64,000 nucleotides of DNA from HXMU1420-13 sp965249965. Lineage in GTDB: Bacteria > Bacteroidota > Rhodothermia > Balneolales > Balneolaceae. Where the stretch lies: positions 1,736,001 to 1,800,000 of the forward strand of contig OZ252262.1 in assembly GCA_965249965.1 (NCBI GenBank), in the 5' to 3' direction. Positions 1 to 8,354 of this stretch are shown here, in pieces. The notes under the pieces are model-generated. The model saw nothing but the letters and a program-made list of their open reading frames with translations, had not been told where the DNA came from and did no database searches. How positions within the stretch are numbered: the first letter of the stretch is position 1; every line of letters begins with the position of its first letter. The position numbers were made by a program, and so were the translations under genes.

Positions 1-1145
1 AATAATCCATTGTGCGAGCTGATACTTCGGCGGTACAAATACAAATACATGAAAAACACCAACGAGATTATAAAAACAAGTACAACCCCCCCGAAAAAAC
101 GTAACCAGCGTTCAAGTTCGCTGGCATTTATAGAACGCGCTGCATTCAAACTCTCCAGAATATTTACCGTTTCGGAGGTTACCATATCCCCACGTCGAAT
201 TATCACCTGACCTTGAGCCATTGCTCCTTTTGTGGTTGAGATATTTTCTATGGCCTCCTCGATTCGCTGCTGGCGACGTTCCTCGCTGTAAATAAAATTG
301 GGCCCGATCACTTTATTATAGAGTTCAATAGCAAGCTGAGCTCGTTCTTCGTTAAAGGATCGGTTTAACTGGAATTGAGCAAATTCATTAGCCTCACGAA
401 GGTCACGTACCCGAGCAATATTGATCGATCTTTCGGTACTTTCAGCAGGATTTATGACGGTTATTACTTCTGTATCAAAATTGATTTTATTCTGATCAAT
501 AATTCCCTGATTTAGTAGTTGATCGATCAGACTTTCAAGACGGGTTTTTATGATAACTCCATCAAAGCGGGAGTAATTTAGATTCCTGTTTTGTACATCA
601 TGATAGGAGCGGAGGAGCACATTTAGGGATGGTTCTGTAATCCCAATCCCGGATATCGAATATTCGCGCGCAAATCGTAAACTATCGTCAAATATATTTG
701 GGCTATCCGTTTCTTTAGAAACCTGCCAGTCGTGATAGGATTCAAGTACTGGTTGAATCGAACGATACAGAGAATCTAACCGGGTTTGGATTGCAATACT
801 TGAACTTGCATCCACTTCAAAAATTAACGGAATTTGTGCACGTATTTCTTCTTCCTCTTCGGAGATTTCCTGTGGCGTTTTATTTAATGAAAAAGTAAAA
901 GGTGCGGTTAAATCATCGGCACGCCATGGCTGTCCCTGTGTATAAATATATCCGGTATTAACCGAAGTTCTGGGAAGTGAAATTACAGAAATGATGATAA
1001 AGCAAAGAAAAATGAACGCACGGATGTACGGATTTCGCTTCAAGGAATATGCTTCCTTTTTCATCTCCTTTTTTTTCTTATCGCCTAAAAGTGGAACATT
1101 TTCCTTCTTTTTGCGACCTAATCCAATTTTTTCAAGAAAACCCAT
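1..1145 (-). CDS. pgpH: PgpH-type 7TMR-HDED / HD family phosphohydrolase, 3' part cut by window edge
   Basis: The minus strand is open from an ATG at 1145 to the window edge, giving the first 381 residues. A basic cytoplasmic tail (1-40) precedes a transmembrane helix (about 41-58). A long extracytoplasmic domain follows, beginning with DDLTAPFTFSLNKTP and the acidic run SEEEEEIRAQIPLIF, and ending with QVIIRRGDMVTSETVNILE. These are hallmarks of the 7TMR-HDED domain of PgpH proteins. A second hydrophobic segment (about 345-368) begins the membrane bundle. Known members carry a C-terminal HD domain that hydrolyses c-di-AMP; that domain lies outside the window, so its catalytic residues cannot be checked. 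hisA lies upstream, 85 bp away on the same strand. Family assignment is firm; the c-di-AMP role is inferred. Confidence 0.88.
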   Translation of the reverse strand, partial: MGFLEKIGLGRKKKENVPLLGDKKKKEMKKEAYSLKRNPYIRAFIFLCFIIISVISLPRTSVNTGYIYTQGQPWRADDLTAPFTFSLNKTPQEISEEEEEIRAQIPLIFEVDASSSIAIQTRLDSLYRSIQPVLESYHDWQVSKETDSPNIFDDSLRFAREYSISGIGITEPSLNVLLRSYHDVQNRNLNYSRFDGVIIKTRLESLIDQLLNQGIIDQNKINFDTEVITVINPAESTERSINIARVRDLREANEFAQFQLNRSFNEERAQLAIELYNKVIGPNFIYSEERRQQRIEEAIENISTTKGAMAQGQVIIRRGDMVTSETVNILESLNAARSINASELERWLRFFGGVVLVFIISLVFFMYLYLYRRSISSHNGL

Positions 1146-1230
1146 ATGGGATAGACGTTTCTAATTTATTGATACAAGTTGACACTCGATTCCGAAACAT
1201 ACAAGTGATATTACAACTTTGTTCCGGTTG

Positions 1231-1947
1231 CTAATAACTAATCGCGTACATTTCATTTAGACTGATTCGCCCCTCGTAATAGGCTTTTCCAACTACCACA
1301 GCATCAATGTTAGCTGCTGCGAGTCTTTTCAAATCATCGATAGAGGACACTCCGCCGGAGGCGATCAATCGAATTTCAGGAAATTTAGATTTCAATTCTT
1401 CATAGAGTGCCTGGTTTGGTCCGGCAAGTGTACCGTCTTTTGAGATATCTGTGCAAAGAATTTCCTGTAAACCTTCTTTAATCATTCTGTTAACAAAAGA
1501 ATCCACCGATTCTGCAGCAGTTTCTAACCATCCGGCATAGGCGATTTTTCCATCTTTCAAATCCATCCCTAAAATGGCTTTATCAGAGTGGTTATGCAGT
1601 AATTTTACCCAATCAATTTCATTACGAACTGCCATAGAGCTGCAAATCACCTTAGAAATGCCTTCTCGTAATAAATACTCAGAATTTTCATAGGTTCGTA
1701 CTCCACCTCCTGTTTGTACCGAAATACCAAGCTCATTAATGATCTGCTTAATGTGTGGCAGGTTTACAAAACGTCCTTCTTTGGCACCGTTTAAATCTAC
1801 AATATGAATGTGATCGAAACCTGCATCCTGAAATTCCTGAGCTTGTTCGATGGGAGATTCGTTATACACAGTTACCTCATCGTAACGCCCTTTATGGAGG
1901 CGAACGCACTTTCCATTATAGAGATCAATGGCGGGAATTACTTGCAT
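1231..1947 (-). CDS. hisA: HisA, phosphoribosylformimino-5-aminoimidazole carboxamide ribotide isomerase
   Basis: HisA catalyses the Amadori isomerisation of ProFAR to PRFAR, the fourth step of histidine synthesis, in the cytoplasm. The 238-residue TIM barrel has the usual length. Asp8 in VIPAIDLYNGKCVRL and Asp129 in ILGMDLKDGK match the general base and acid. The phosphate-binding motifs GGG (80-82) and TDISKDGTLAGPN (about 166-178) are intact. It reads in the same direction as the other his genes but is split from hisH by a six-gene export operon, so it probably needs its own promoter. HisF is a paralogue, but the N-terminal VIPAIDL motif favours HisA. Confidence 0.96.
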   Translation of the reverse strand: MQVIPAIDLYNGKCVRLHKGRYDEVTVYNESPIEQAQEFQDAGFDHIHIVDLNGAKEGRFVNLPHIKQIINELGISVQTGGGVRTYENSEYLLREGISKVICSSMAVRNEIDWVKLLHNHSDKAILGMDLKDGKIAYAGWLETAAESVDSFVNRMIKEGLQEILCTDISKDGTLAGPNQALYEELKSKFPEIRLIASGGVSSIDDLKRLAAANIDAVVVGKAYYEGRISLNEMYAISY

Positions 1948-1949
1948 TT

Positions 1950-1981
1950 TGAGTGATGAGTATGAGTTTTTGAGTGAGTTT
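1950..1981. repeat. GAGTGATGAGT-type low-complexity repeat, left flank of export operon
   Basis: The short stretch consists of imperfect copies of GAGTGATGAG/TGAGTTTTTGAGTGAG just upstream of hisA. A related stretch (GGGAGTGAGTTATGAATTAG, near 7737-7756) lies at the other end of the export operon, overlapping the hisH stop. The two could be relics of insertion of the operon into the his cluster, or simply a common intergenic repeat. Confidence 0.4.
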
Positions 1982-2002
1982 AAATATCCGAAAAAAACGA
2001 CT

Positions 2003-3205
2003 TCAAAACGACCATTTTACACGAAAAAACAACACATTTGGTGTCTCGGTTAGAGTAGTAAGATTAGAGCCCCTGAGGATTTGAGAAAGAATCAAAAAGT
2101 CAGTGTTTTCGCTAATCGAGTAGCTTAATTGTGGGATTAAGATGAATATAGATTCATCAAAACTACCCAGTGTACTTACGCTTACCGAGGTAAGTGGCGA
2201 TAGTGCAAAAGAACCATTTATATAGAAACCAGTTTTTGAGATAAATAAATTGTCGGCCGTTGGAGGTTGTGAGATTTGAGCAAGTGCATTACCAGAATTT
2301 TCAAAACCACCATTATAGAGCAATTCCCCGGTTAGGTAAACAGCATTTTGAAGCATGTAATCGAAACCGGCTGAGGCTGTGAGAGTTCCATTTTCTTTTA
2401 ACGATGTTGACTTTGGATGAAAGTAGGAGACCTCGCCTTTAAATCCGGCATCGTTCACATAGCCTGACCAACCTGTCCCAATCATGAGTTGATCAAAATA
2501 GGAGCCTGCTAGAATTTGAATGTCATACTCATTAAAATTATCACGATACATTACAGCAATTACCGATTCATCTATGGTATCACCTAATCGATATCCAAGA
2601 TTGACACTCGATGCAAACCCCCAGGCATATTGTGCCGAAAATGCATCGGTTCCCGGGCGCTCTTCATAATCAAAATCGAGGTAAGCATACGCGTTGAATA
2701 AATCGTTTGGGCTCCACACAAAGGTCTGACCCCAGTTTATTCGCTGTCGACCAAATGTAGCCTCAAATGGTCCGTTAAAATAGGTGAGTTGAGCTCTGTC
2801 AATGGTTGAGTGAAGGATGTGATCATCAGAATCTAAAACGATCCAACTCATGTCTAAATATCCGGGATCATCGTCCAAAAAGTCAGCATAAAGAGGATTT
2901 TTTCTCACAGAATACCCACTTAAAATTCGATTTCTTACATCTACTTTCAACTCGAATGAATCCGAGAGATCCCAGGAAGTTTCCATTCGATTTTGCAGGA
3001 TGTTATTGTAATTGATGGTTCCAAAATCGTTGCTGATGGCAAAGCTTCCAAGCTCTTTTACATAGCCTCGAAATTGGAGTGGCTGGGCTAGTAATGATGT
3101 ACTTGAAATTAGCATAACTAACAGACACACCCCATTTACCCACCCCTTAATCCCCTCCCGGGAGGGGACAAATAATGGGGTTTTATTAAGAAGTCGTGTT
3201 TTCAT
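2003..3205 (-). CDS. outer-membrane beta-barrel protein of the TetR/LolA-like/FtsX operon
   Basis: The protein has 400 residues if it starts at ATG 3205, 1 bp after the stop of the upstream ATPase gene; this coupling favours 3205 over the longer frame beginning at 3238. A signal peptide ends near SSTSLLAQ. The rest alternates polar and aromatic residues (GRQRINWGQTFVWSPNDLFN, many YF/W pairs) and ends in VKWSF, a typical barrel C-terminus with terminal Phe. It resembles the DUF1302/alginate-export-like barrels that accompany LolA-like and FtsX genes. It is the last gene of the operon and is probably its outer-membrane exit or acceptor. Residues about 8-24, in the signal peptide n-region, are encoded by a repeat (3127-3184). 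A GTG near VCLLVM is an alternative start. The substrate is unknown. Confidence 0.75.
   Translation of the reverse strand: MKTRLLNKTPLFVPSREGIKGWVNGVCLLVMLISSTSLLAQPLQFRGYVKELGSFAISNDFGTINYNNILQNRMETSWDLSDSFELKVDVRNRILSGYSVRKNPLYADFLDDDPGYLDMSWIVLDSDDHILHSTIDRAQLTYFNGPFEATFGRQRINWGQTFVWSPNDLFNAYAYLDFDYEERPGTDAFSAQYAWGFASSVNLGYRLGDTIDESVIAVMYRDNFNEYDIQILAGSYFDQLMIGTGWSGYVNDAGFKGEVSYFHPKSTSLKENGTLTASAGFDYMLQNAVYLTGELLYNGGFENSGNALAQISQPPTADNLFISKTGFYINGSFALSPLTSVSVSTLGSFDESIFILIPQLSYSISENTDFLILSQILRGSNLTTLTETPNVLFFRVKWSF
3127..3184 (-). repeat. CCCCTCC...GGAGGGG-type inverted repeat inside a signal-peptide coding region
   Basis: The core is a perfect 16-bp palindrome CCCCTCCCGGGAGGGG at 3152-3167. 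An outer inverted pair CCCCATT (3130-3136) / AATGGGG (3174-3180) encloses it. Related hairpins followed by a G-rich GGTGGGTAA or GAGGGGTGA tail occur at 10842-10895 and 21361-21470. Here the element is read in frame as residues such as VPSREGIKGWVNG at the front of an outer-membrane protein. Confidence 0.7.
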
Positions 3206-3206
3206 C

Positions 3207-3890
3207 TCATTTGTTGAGATCGCTATCAACCAGACCATCTACTAACGTGATTACACGTTTTGCTCGTTCTACGACCCGCTGATCATGTGTAGAAAAAATA
3301 AAGGTGATGTTTTCCTTTTCATTTAAATCACGCATTAAGTCGAGGAGATCTGTCGCTGATTTTGAATCAAGGTTAGCGGTGGGTTCATCGGCAAGTACAA
3401 AATTCGGTTTCGAAGCCAATGCTCGAGCAACGGCTACTCGCTGTTGCTGTCCGCCGGAAAGCTCTGATGGCCGTTTATGCACTTTATCATCTAAGCCAAC
3501 CTCATGAAGTAGTGCTAATCCTCGTTCATTACACTCTTTTGAAGGAATTCCCTGCATTTGCAAGATGAAACTCACATTTTCGAGTGCGGTTAGAACAGGT
3601 ATCAAATTGTATGCCTGGAAAACAAAGCCGATATGATGAAGCCGGAAATCGATCAACTTTCGTTCTTTAAGTGAAAACATGTCTGTGTTTTCGATAAAAA
3701 CTTTACCGGATGTAGGCTCGTCTAATCCACCAATGATATTGAGTAGCGTTGTTTTTCCTGAGCCTGATGGACCAACGATTGCTGTGAATTCTCCTTTCTT
3801 TATTTCCAGATTGATGCCGTTTAAAGCGTTAACAGGCACTTTATCCTGGTTATAAATTTTGGTGATATCCTGGACATTAATTACTGCCAT
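3207..3890 (-). CDS. LolD/MacB-type ABC transporter ATPase
   Basis: This is a 227-residue ATPase of the LolD/FtsE/MacB class that powers FtsX-type permeases. Walker A GPSGSGKT is at 40-47, Q-loop Gln at 92, signature LSGGQQQR at 144-151, Walker B VLADEP at 165-170 and H-loop His202; all are intact. It lies 6 bp downstream of the second FtsX gene and 1 bp upstream of the barrel gene in one minus-strand operon. The two permeases make a heterodimeric LolCE-like complex likely. Mechanotransmission is known for this class; whether this system moves lipoproteins, lipids or a small toxic molecule is not visible in the sequence. Confidence 0.95.
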   Translation of the reverse strand: MAVINVQDITKIYNQDKVPVNALNGINLEIKKGEFTAIVGPSGSGKTTLLNIIGGLDEPTSGKVFIENTDMFSLKERKLIDFRLHHIGFVFQAYNLIPVLTALENVSFILQMQGIPSKECNERGLALLHEVGLDDKVHKRPSELSGGQQQRVAVARALASKPNFVLADEPTANLDSKSATDLLDLMRDLNEKENITFIFSTHDQRVVERAKRVITLVDGLVDSDLNK

Positions 3891-3896
3891 AATTTC

Positions 3897-5123
3897 TTAG
3901 ATTTTTCGAATCGCCTCCACAGGATTTAGTTTCAATGCTTTGTAGGATGGATAAAGAGCTGCTATAAGTGTGGTCATAAATATTAAAATACCCACGTTTA
4001 GATAATACTCGGGTTGGAGCTCTGGGTAAATAACAGTGCCAATACCGTATTCTTCGAACCCTTGAGCCCACGCACTTACGTTAATTCCGTTTTCACTCAA
4101 ACTAACAATGCCAAGCCAGGCAAATAATATTCCTGCTGGGGCACCAACAATTGCGAGCAAAAAGGTTTCAACAAGAATCATTGTGAATGTTTTCGATTTA
4201 TTAACACCAACAGCCAGCAGCATCCCTAGTTCTTGTTGCCGCTCCAAAACGGCCATAAGCATGGTATTAATGATTCCAAAAGTGAGCGCAATCAATATGA
4301 TAACCATCACGATATATAGCATGGTGTCAACCACAGAGTCGGTATATCGAAGAGATGGAGAGATATCGCCCCAGCTTTCTGCAATTAGTCCTGATTCAAG
4401 CTCAAGGGAATCTCGATAGATATCAGCCATTTTGAAGTCATCTACAAGAATGGCGATTTCGTGGCTGATACCTTCGGCATTGATTAATGTGTTCAGGTGT
4501 TCTTTTTTGATGAAAACATTGGACTCATCAAACCTTGAGTTCGATGATTTGTATATTCCGGTAACCCTAAATGCAGCAGCCGACAGATTGTTATCTACAT
4601 CCTGAAAGTTGAGGACTATTTTACTACGGATTTCGAGATTAAGTCTTTGTGCTAGCTTTTCGCCTACAACAATACCGTTAGAGCGGGAACTTTCAAGAAA
4701 ATCACCTTCCCTGATGAAAGTACTCAATTGAGTGACCTCTTTTTCTGAGGCTATATCAATTCCTCTTATCGAAACCCCAAAACTGCTTGAGCTAGTAGAT
4801 GCAAGCCCAGTTATTACGGTTCGCGAGGTTATATTTTCAACAAAAGATAAACGAGACAGTTCTTCAACTAAACTATCAGCATTGGGGATGAAATAAGCCG
4901 GTAAAATCTCATCTTTGTACTCATTAGAATGGATTTGAATATGCGAAGTGTAATTTTCGAGCTCATTATTCACCATTTGAATACTCATGCCATACATAAA
5001 GGCCGACATAAAAACTCCAGCTCCGGTTCCAAGGATTACAGAAACGATTACAACCAAGCTTCGTGTTTTATTTCGCCAGATATTTTTCCAGCTCAGGGAA
5101 AGTATAGGTGCAACCTTCATCAT
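3897..5123 (-). CDS. FtsX-family ABC permease (second of pair)
   Basis: The protein has 408 residues with the MacB/LolC plan. An N-terminal SWKNIWRNKTRSLVVIVSVILG segment forms transmembrane helix 1. A periplasmic core domain of about 220 residues follows, then three C-terminal helices with the FtsX signature (IINTMLMAVLERQQELGMLLAVG, about 280-305). It ends YKALKLNPVEAIRKI, the usual C-terminus of this family. It starts 4 bp inside the end of the upstream FtsX gene, so translation is coupled. The two permeases are clearly paralogous (both end in LKPVEA/LNPVEA), which fits a heterodimer with the adjacent ATPase. Confidence 0.93.
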   Translation of the reverse strand: MMKVAPILSLSWKNIWRNKTRSLVVIVSVILGTGAGVFMSAFMYGMSIQMVNNELENYTSHIQIHSNEYKDEILPAYFIPNADSLVEELSRLSFVENITSRTVITGLASTSSSSFGVSIRGIDIASEKEVTQLSTFIREGDFLESSRSNGIVVGEKLAQRLNLEIRSKIVLNFQDVDNNLSAAAFRVTGIYKSSNSRFDESNVFIKKEHLNTLINAEGISHEIAILVDDFKMADIYRDSLELESGLIAESWGDISPSLRYTDSVVDTMLYIVMVIILIALTFGIINTMLMAVLERQQELGMLLAVGVNKSKTFTMILVETFLLAIVGAPAGILFAWLGIVSLSENGINVSAWAQGFEEYGIGTVIYPELQPEYYLNVGILIFMTTLIAALYPSYKALKLNPVEAIRKI

Positions 5124-6340
5124 GCTCGCATTGCCTCAACCGGTTTAAGTTTTTGAGTATGAATAAGTGGGTACATACTAATAACAAGGCTGATAATTCC
5201 AATAATTGCTGCCTGAATAAAAAGCAGAATCGGAGCAGTTGAAAATCGGATAAAAGGCTCCATGCCATATTCTTCTATTGCTGCAGCTGCCTGACCTGTA
5301 AATTCCAGCGGATTCAGGTTAAAGTAATAGATCACGGGGATACTCAAAACAATCCCAATTAATGTGCTAAGCATTGTAATGGTAAACATCTCGATCATAA
5401 GCATTCTGCTGATGCTCCATTTTGGTGTGCCTATTGCGATTAGAACTCCAAACTCAAATTTACGTTCTGCAGTCATCATTAAAATTGTTCCGAAAATCCC
5501 AAACCCTACCACCATATAAAGTACCAGCATAACAATAATTCCACTGCCTCTGTCTGCCTGAATAGCCTGTACAAGTTCGGGCATTAACGTTGGCCAATCA
5601 TACACTCTGTAGTCTTCACCAAGTTTGGCGCTCAGGTTTTCAGTTAATTCTGCTGATCGTTTTGAATATTCGCTGAGGATAGCTACTGCGGTAACACGAT
5701 CGTAGGCGCCATAAAACTCTTGTGCTGTCTCCAAAGGAAGATACACGGTGGAATTGTTTAGTTGGGGCAGCCCAAATTTTGCGATTCCTTTTATAGGGAT
5801 AAGTCCAGCTGCGGTTGTTCCTCGGAAGCCACTGCTTAAAAGTACGAGAGAATCCCCAACACCAATTTCTAAATAATCAGCTAATCCTTCAGAAATTATT
5901 GTCGTATGTTCTTCCATAGAAGTGAAATAATCACCAGAAATTATTTTTTCATGGGGTTTACTCAACGCTTTTTCGCTTTCAATATCGATTCCGATTACTA
6001 AAGCTGGACGGGTTTTCACAATTCCACCCGCTAAGGCATATGAATCTATTCGTGGGATCACCGCTTCCACATTATTAACCTCAGAAATCGTAATTAAAAG
6101 CTGATCATCTATTTCAAGACTGTGATCTAGCATGGGTTCATCGAAATAATCTGGCGCCTGAATTTGAATGTGCCCAGTGAATGAACCCACAGAATTGTCG
6201 ATCATTTGATCGTATTGCCCCTGCTGCATGGAGCTCATCACCGACGACAAAACCACAGCCATCATAATAGAGCCCATTGTGATAATGGTACGACGACGAT
6301 TTCGCCAGATATTCCGCCATGCAAGTTTTAATAGGAACAT
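5120..6340 (-). CDS. FtsX-family ABC permease (first of pair)
   Basis: The protein has 406 residues. LAWRNIWRNRRRTIITMGSI leads into helix 1, followed by a MacB-like periplasmic domain and three C-terminal helices. The FtsX box is FGTILMMTAERKFEFGVLIAIG, and the protein ends TQKLKPVEAMRA. The start codon follows the stop of the LolA-like gene without a gap, and the stop overlaps the next permease by 4 bp. The family moves substrates between the outer leaflet of the inner membrane and the periplasm; the LolA-like partner encoded just upstream suggests a hydrophobic cargo handed across the periplasm. The cargo is unknown. Confidence 0.93.
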   Translation of the reverse strand: MFLLKLAWRNIWRNRRRTIITMGSIMMAVVLSSVMSSMQQGQYDQMIDNSVGSFTGHIQIQAPDYFDEPMLDHSLEIDDQLLITISEVNNVEAVIPRIDSYALAGGIVKTRPALVIGIDIESEKALSKPHEKIISGDYFTSMEEHTTIISEGLADYLEIGVGDSLVLLSSGFRGTTAAGLIPIKGIAKFGLPQLNNSTVYLPLETAQEFYGAYDRVTAVAILSEYSKRSAELTENLSAKLGEDYRVYDWPTLMPELVQAIQADRGSGIIVMLVLYMVVGFGIFGTILMMTAERKFEFGVLIAIGTPKWSISRMLMIEMFTITMLSTLIGIVLSIPVIYYFNLNPLEFTGQAAAAIEEYGMEPFIRFSTAPILLFIQAAIIGIISLVISMYPLIHTQKLKPVEAMRA

Positions 6341-7093
6341 TTACTCAATCCGTTTAAGATTCTGAATAGAGAAAAAACTGTCACGAATTTGCTCATTGAA
6401 TTTCATCGATTGATATTCGAGAATAGTTTGATTACCAGGATCTTCAATAGGTGTCATTGTCATTCGAGAGGGCAATAACCTTCCATCAAAGTCACGGATA
6501 TCGAAGGCTTCCATAAGGTTTATCAGGTAGTCGTCTTCATCATAAAATTCTGTTCTTAGTTGGATGAATTCATCTTTTGTTACCCAAATTTTAAGTTCGC
6601 CCCATACCACTGGTGCCTCAGGTTTAGGTTCGAGGATGATTTGATAACAATCCTTTTCTTCAATGGTACTGTCGGCACCGAAACTGTGATTGTAATCTTT
6701 AATGACTGAAGATTCCCGAACTAGATCATCATTCGTAAAATCGGAGCCCATCCAGGATTGCATCATCATAGAAGGAGGAAGCTTAACCGTTCGACCAATA
6801 TTTGGCACCCAATTCCAGATTTCATTATCTCTTTTTAAATAGGCGATTCCTTCATCACGTGCCGGACTGGTGATATAAATCAACGAATATTCTGAACCTT
6901 TACTCCAGGTTTTCATAGAAACGGAGCGCTCCCAGCTTGGCCGAACAATGGTCATAGTAATTTCAGCTCGGGATGATTCACCTCTTAACTTCTCATCCAT
7001 AGTTGTGATGATCTCAGTTGCAGATTGACTCTGAACTGCTGTTGAGATCAATAAAATTAAAATCAGTGTTTGTGTGTGCCTAATTGAGTTCAT
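6341..7093 (-). CDS. outer-membrane lipoprotein-sorting-like protein (LolA-like fold, PF17131 type)
   Basis: A signal peptide (about 1-22, ending VQSQS) precedes a 228-residue periplasmic domain. The signature PSWERSVSMKTWSKG, then NEIWNWVPNIGRTVKLPPSM, MMQSWMGSDFTNDDLVRES, and a C-terminal LPSRMTMTPIEDPG are typical of the LolA-like family found beside FtsX or RND-type exporters. LolA-fold proteins shield acyl chains in a half-barrel, so this is probably the periplasmic carrier of the system. Its ATG lies 14 bp inside the end of tetR, a strong coupling signal. It is not the housekeeping LolA, which lacks these motifs. Confidence 0.9.
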   Translation of the reverse strand: MNSIRHTQTLILILLISTAVQSQSATEIITTMDEKLRGESSRAEITMTIVRPSWERSVSMKTWSKGSEYSLIYITSPARDEGIAYLKRDNEIWNWVPNIGRTVKLPPSMMMQSWMGSDFTNDDLVRESSVIKDYNHSFGADSTIEEKDCYQIILEPKPEAPVVWGELKIWVTKDEFIQLRTEFYDEDDYLINLMEAFDIRDFDGRLLPSRMTMTPIEDPGNQTILEYQSMKFNEQIRDSFFSIQNLKRIE

Positions 7094-7658
7094 ATTTCTT
7101 GAATATTACATTCTTGACTTGTTCTAACGGATATTCAGCCCCCATGGTGATGTACCCCATCATAATTCCATCTAGAGTTGCACCTAGTGCAAAGGCTTCA
7201 TGCATTGGATCTTCATATCCCAAATCTTTAAAAATTTCACCAAACCGTTCAATTTGATGATGATTTCCGTGCTGAATTTCGTCTTTCAATGTTTCCAAAG
7301 CATCCGGTTGAAGTGCTAGGCTGATCATTAATTTTGCCAACCCACTCTGTTGCAGTATGAATTGAAAAGTTTGATTCAAAACTTCAATCAAATGTTCTTT
7401 GGGTGATTTTTCCGCTCCGGCGTCAATGATTTGATCTCCCATAGCTGAAAGCATTTCAAAGATACCAAGCAGAACATCATCCTTACTTTCGAAATAATGG
7501 TAGATCAACCCTTTAGAAACTCCGGCGTTTTTTGCAATCGCTGCAATTGAAGTTTTTTGGAATCCAGTCTCAGCAAAAAGCTCAAAAGCAGCATCAATTA
7601 TTTGCTGTCTGGTTTGCTCTCTAATGACTTTATTCTGTGCCTTAGTTCTGGGGCTCAT
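7080..7658 (-). CDS. TetR/AcrR-family transcriptional regulator
   Basis: The protein has 192 residues. The N-terminal winged-free HTH (about 15-60) includes GFQKTSIAAIAKNAGVSKGLIYHYFESKDDVL, a canonical TetR recognition helix. The C-terminal region is an all-helical ligand-binding and dimerisation domain with little similarity to known groups. It is the first gene of the six-gene export operon and overlaps the LolA-like gene by 14 bp. A near-perfect 20-bp palindrome 6 bp upstream of its ATG is a probable operator, so it most likely represses itself and the transporter until a ligand binds. The ligand may be related to the exported compound. Confidence 0.93.
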   Translation of the reverse strand: MSPRTKAQNKVIREQTRQQIIDAAFELFAETGFQKTSIAAIAKNAGVSKGLIYHYFESKDDVLLGIFEMLSAMGDQIIDAGAEKSPKEHLIEVLNQTFQFILQQSGLAKLMISLALQPDALETLKDEIQHGNHHQIERFGEIFKDLGYEDPMHEAFALGATLDGIMMGYITMGAEYPLEQVKNVIFKKYELN

Positions 7659-7664
7659 TTTTCA

Positions 7665-7684
7665 TTGACTAAACGTTCAGTCAA
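7665..7684. promoter_or_regulatory. probable TetR operator
   Basis: TTGACTAAACGTTCAGTCAA is a 20-bp palindrome with a single mismatched pair (A7/G14 on the plus strand). It ends 6 bp before the tetR start codon on the minus strand. The form TTGACTNNACGTNNAGTCAA is a common TetR-family operator shape. At this distance a bound dimer would block initiation of the whole export operon. Confidence 0.75.
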
Positions 7685-7751
7685 AAATTAACGGAAGTTT
7701 CGAGACGAAGTCAATTAGAATTTAACGTATTGAAAGGGAGTGAGTTATGAA

Positions 7752-8354
7752 TTAGGAGTGATTTGAATAAACATAATCCACAAAGTTTTTGAGGATCTTA
7801 GCTCCAACAACTCCAGATTTCTCTGGGTGAAATTGAACACCAAAATAATTGTCTTTTGAAACAACGGCAGAAAATGGCGTGATATATTCACAGGAAGCCA
7901 CTGCATGTTCAGTTTCGGGAGCATAATAACTATGTACGAAATACAAATATTCCTGATTATAAATATTCTTCAATAGGGGATGATCATCATTCTTGCTGAT
8001 AGTATTCCAACCCATATGCGGTACTTTCTTAGTTTCTGATTCAAATCGAACCAAACCACCAGGAATAACCCCAAGTCCGACAGTGTCGCCTTCTGATGAC
8101 GTTTCGAAAAGCAGCTGCATCCCCACACAAATCCCTAAAACAGGTTTTTCTGTAGATTTCAGCCATTCATCGATACCATTTTCTTTCAATGATTCCATCG
8201 CTGAATATGCATGTCCTACACCCGGGAAAATCACTCCATCAGCTTTATCTAATTCAGCTGTGGTTTCGGCGAGGTAGAAATCAACTCCAAGTCGTTCGAG
8301 AGCATTGGATACAGAAGTAATATTTCCAGCTCGGTACTTAATTAATGCGATCAT
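7752..8354 (-). CDS. hisH: HisH, glutaminase subunit of imidazole glycerol phosphate synthase
   Basis: HisH releases ammonia from glutamine and channels it to HisF. The 200 residues form a class I glutamine amidotransferase: nucleophile Cys76 in GICVGMQLLF, oxyanion region PGVGHA, and catalytic His176/Glu178 in GVQFHPEKSG. The start follows the hisB stop directly, so hisB-hisH are one unit. Its partner hisF is not present in the window, which is unusual because hisH and hisF are often close. The last codons overlap a GAGTGAGTT-type repeat. Confidence 0.96.
   Translation of the reverse strand: MIALIKYRAGNITSVSNALERLGVDFYLAETTAELDKADGVIFPGVGHAYSAMESLKENGIDEWLKSTEKPVLGICVGMQLLFETSSEGDTVGLGVIPGGLVRFESETKKVPHMGWNTISKNDDHPLLKNIYNQEYLYFVHSYYAPETEHAVASCEYITPFSAVVSKDNYFGVQFHPEKSGVVGAKILKNFVDYVYSNHS

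Noticed and set aside
10..210. Plus-strand open frame at the left edge
   Set aside because: It is antisense to the open pgpH frame, which has clear 7TMR-HDED domain features.
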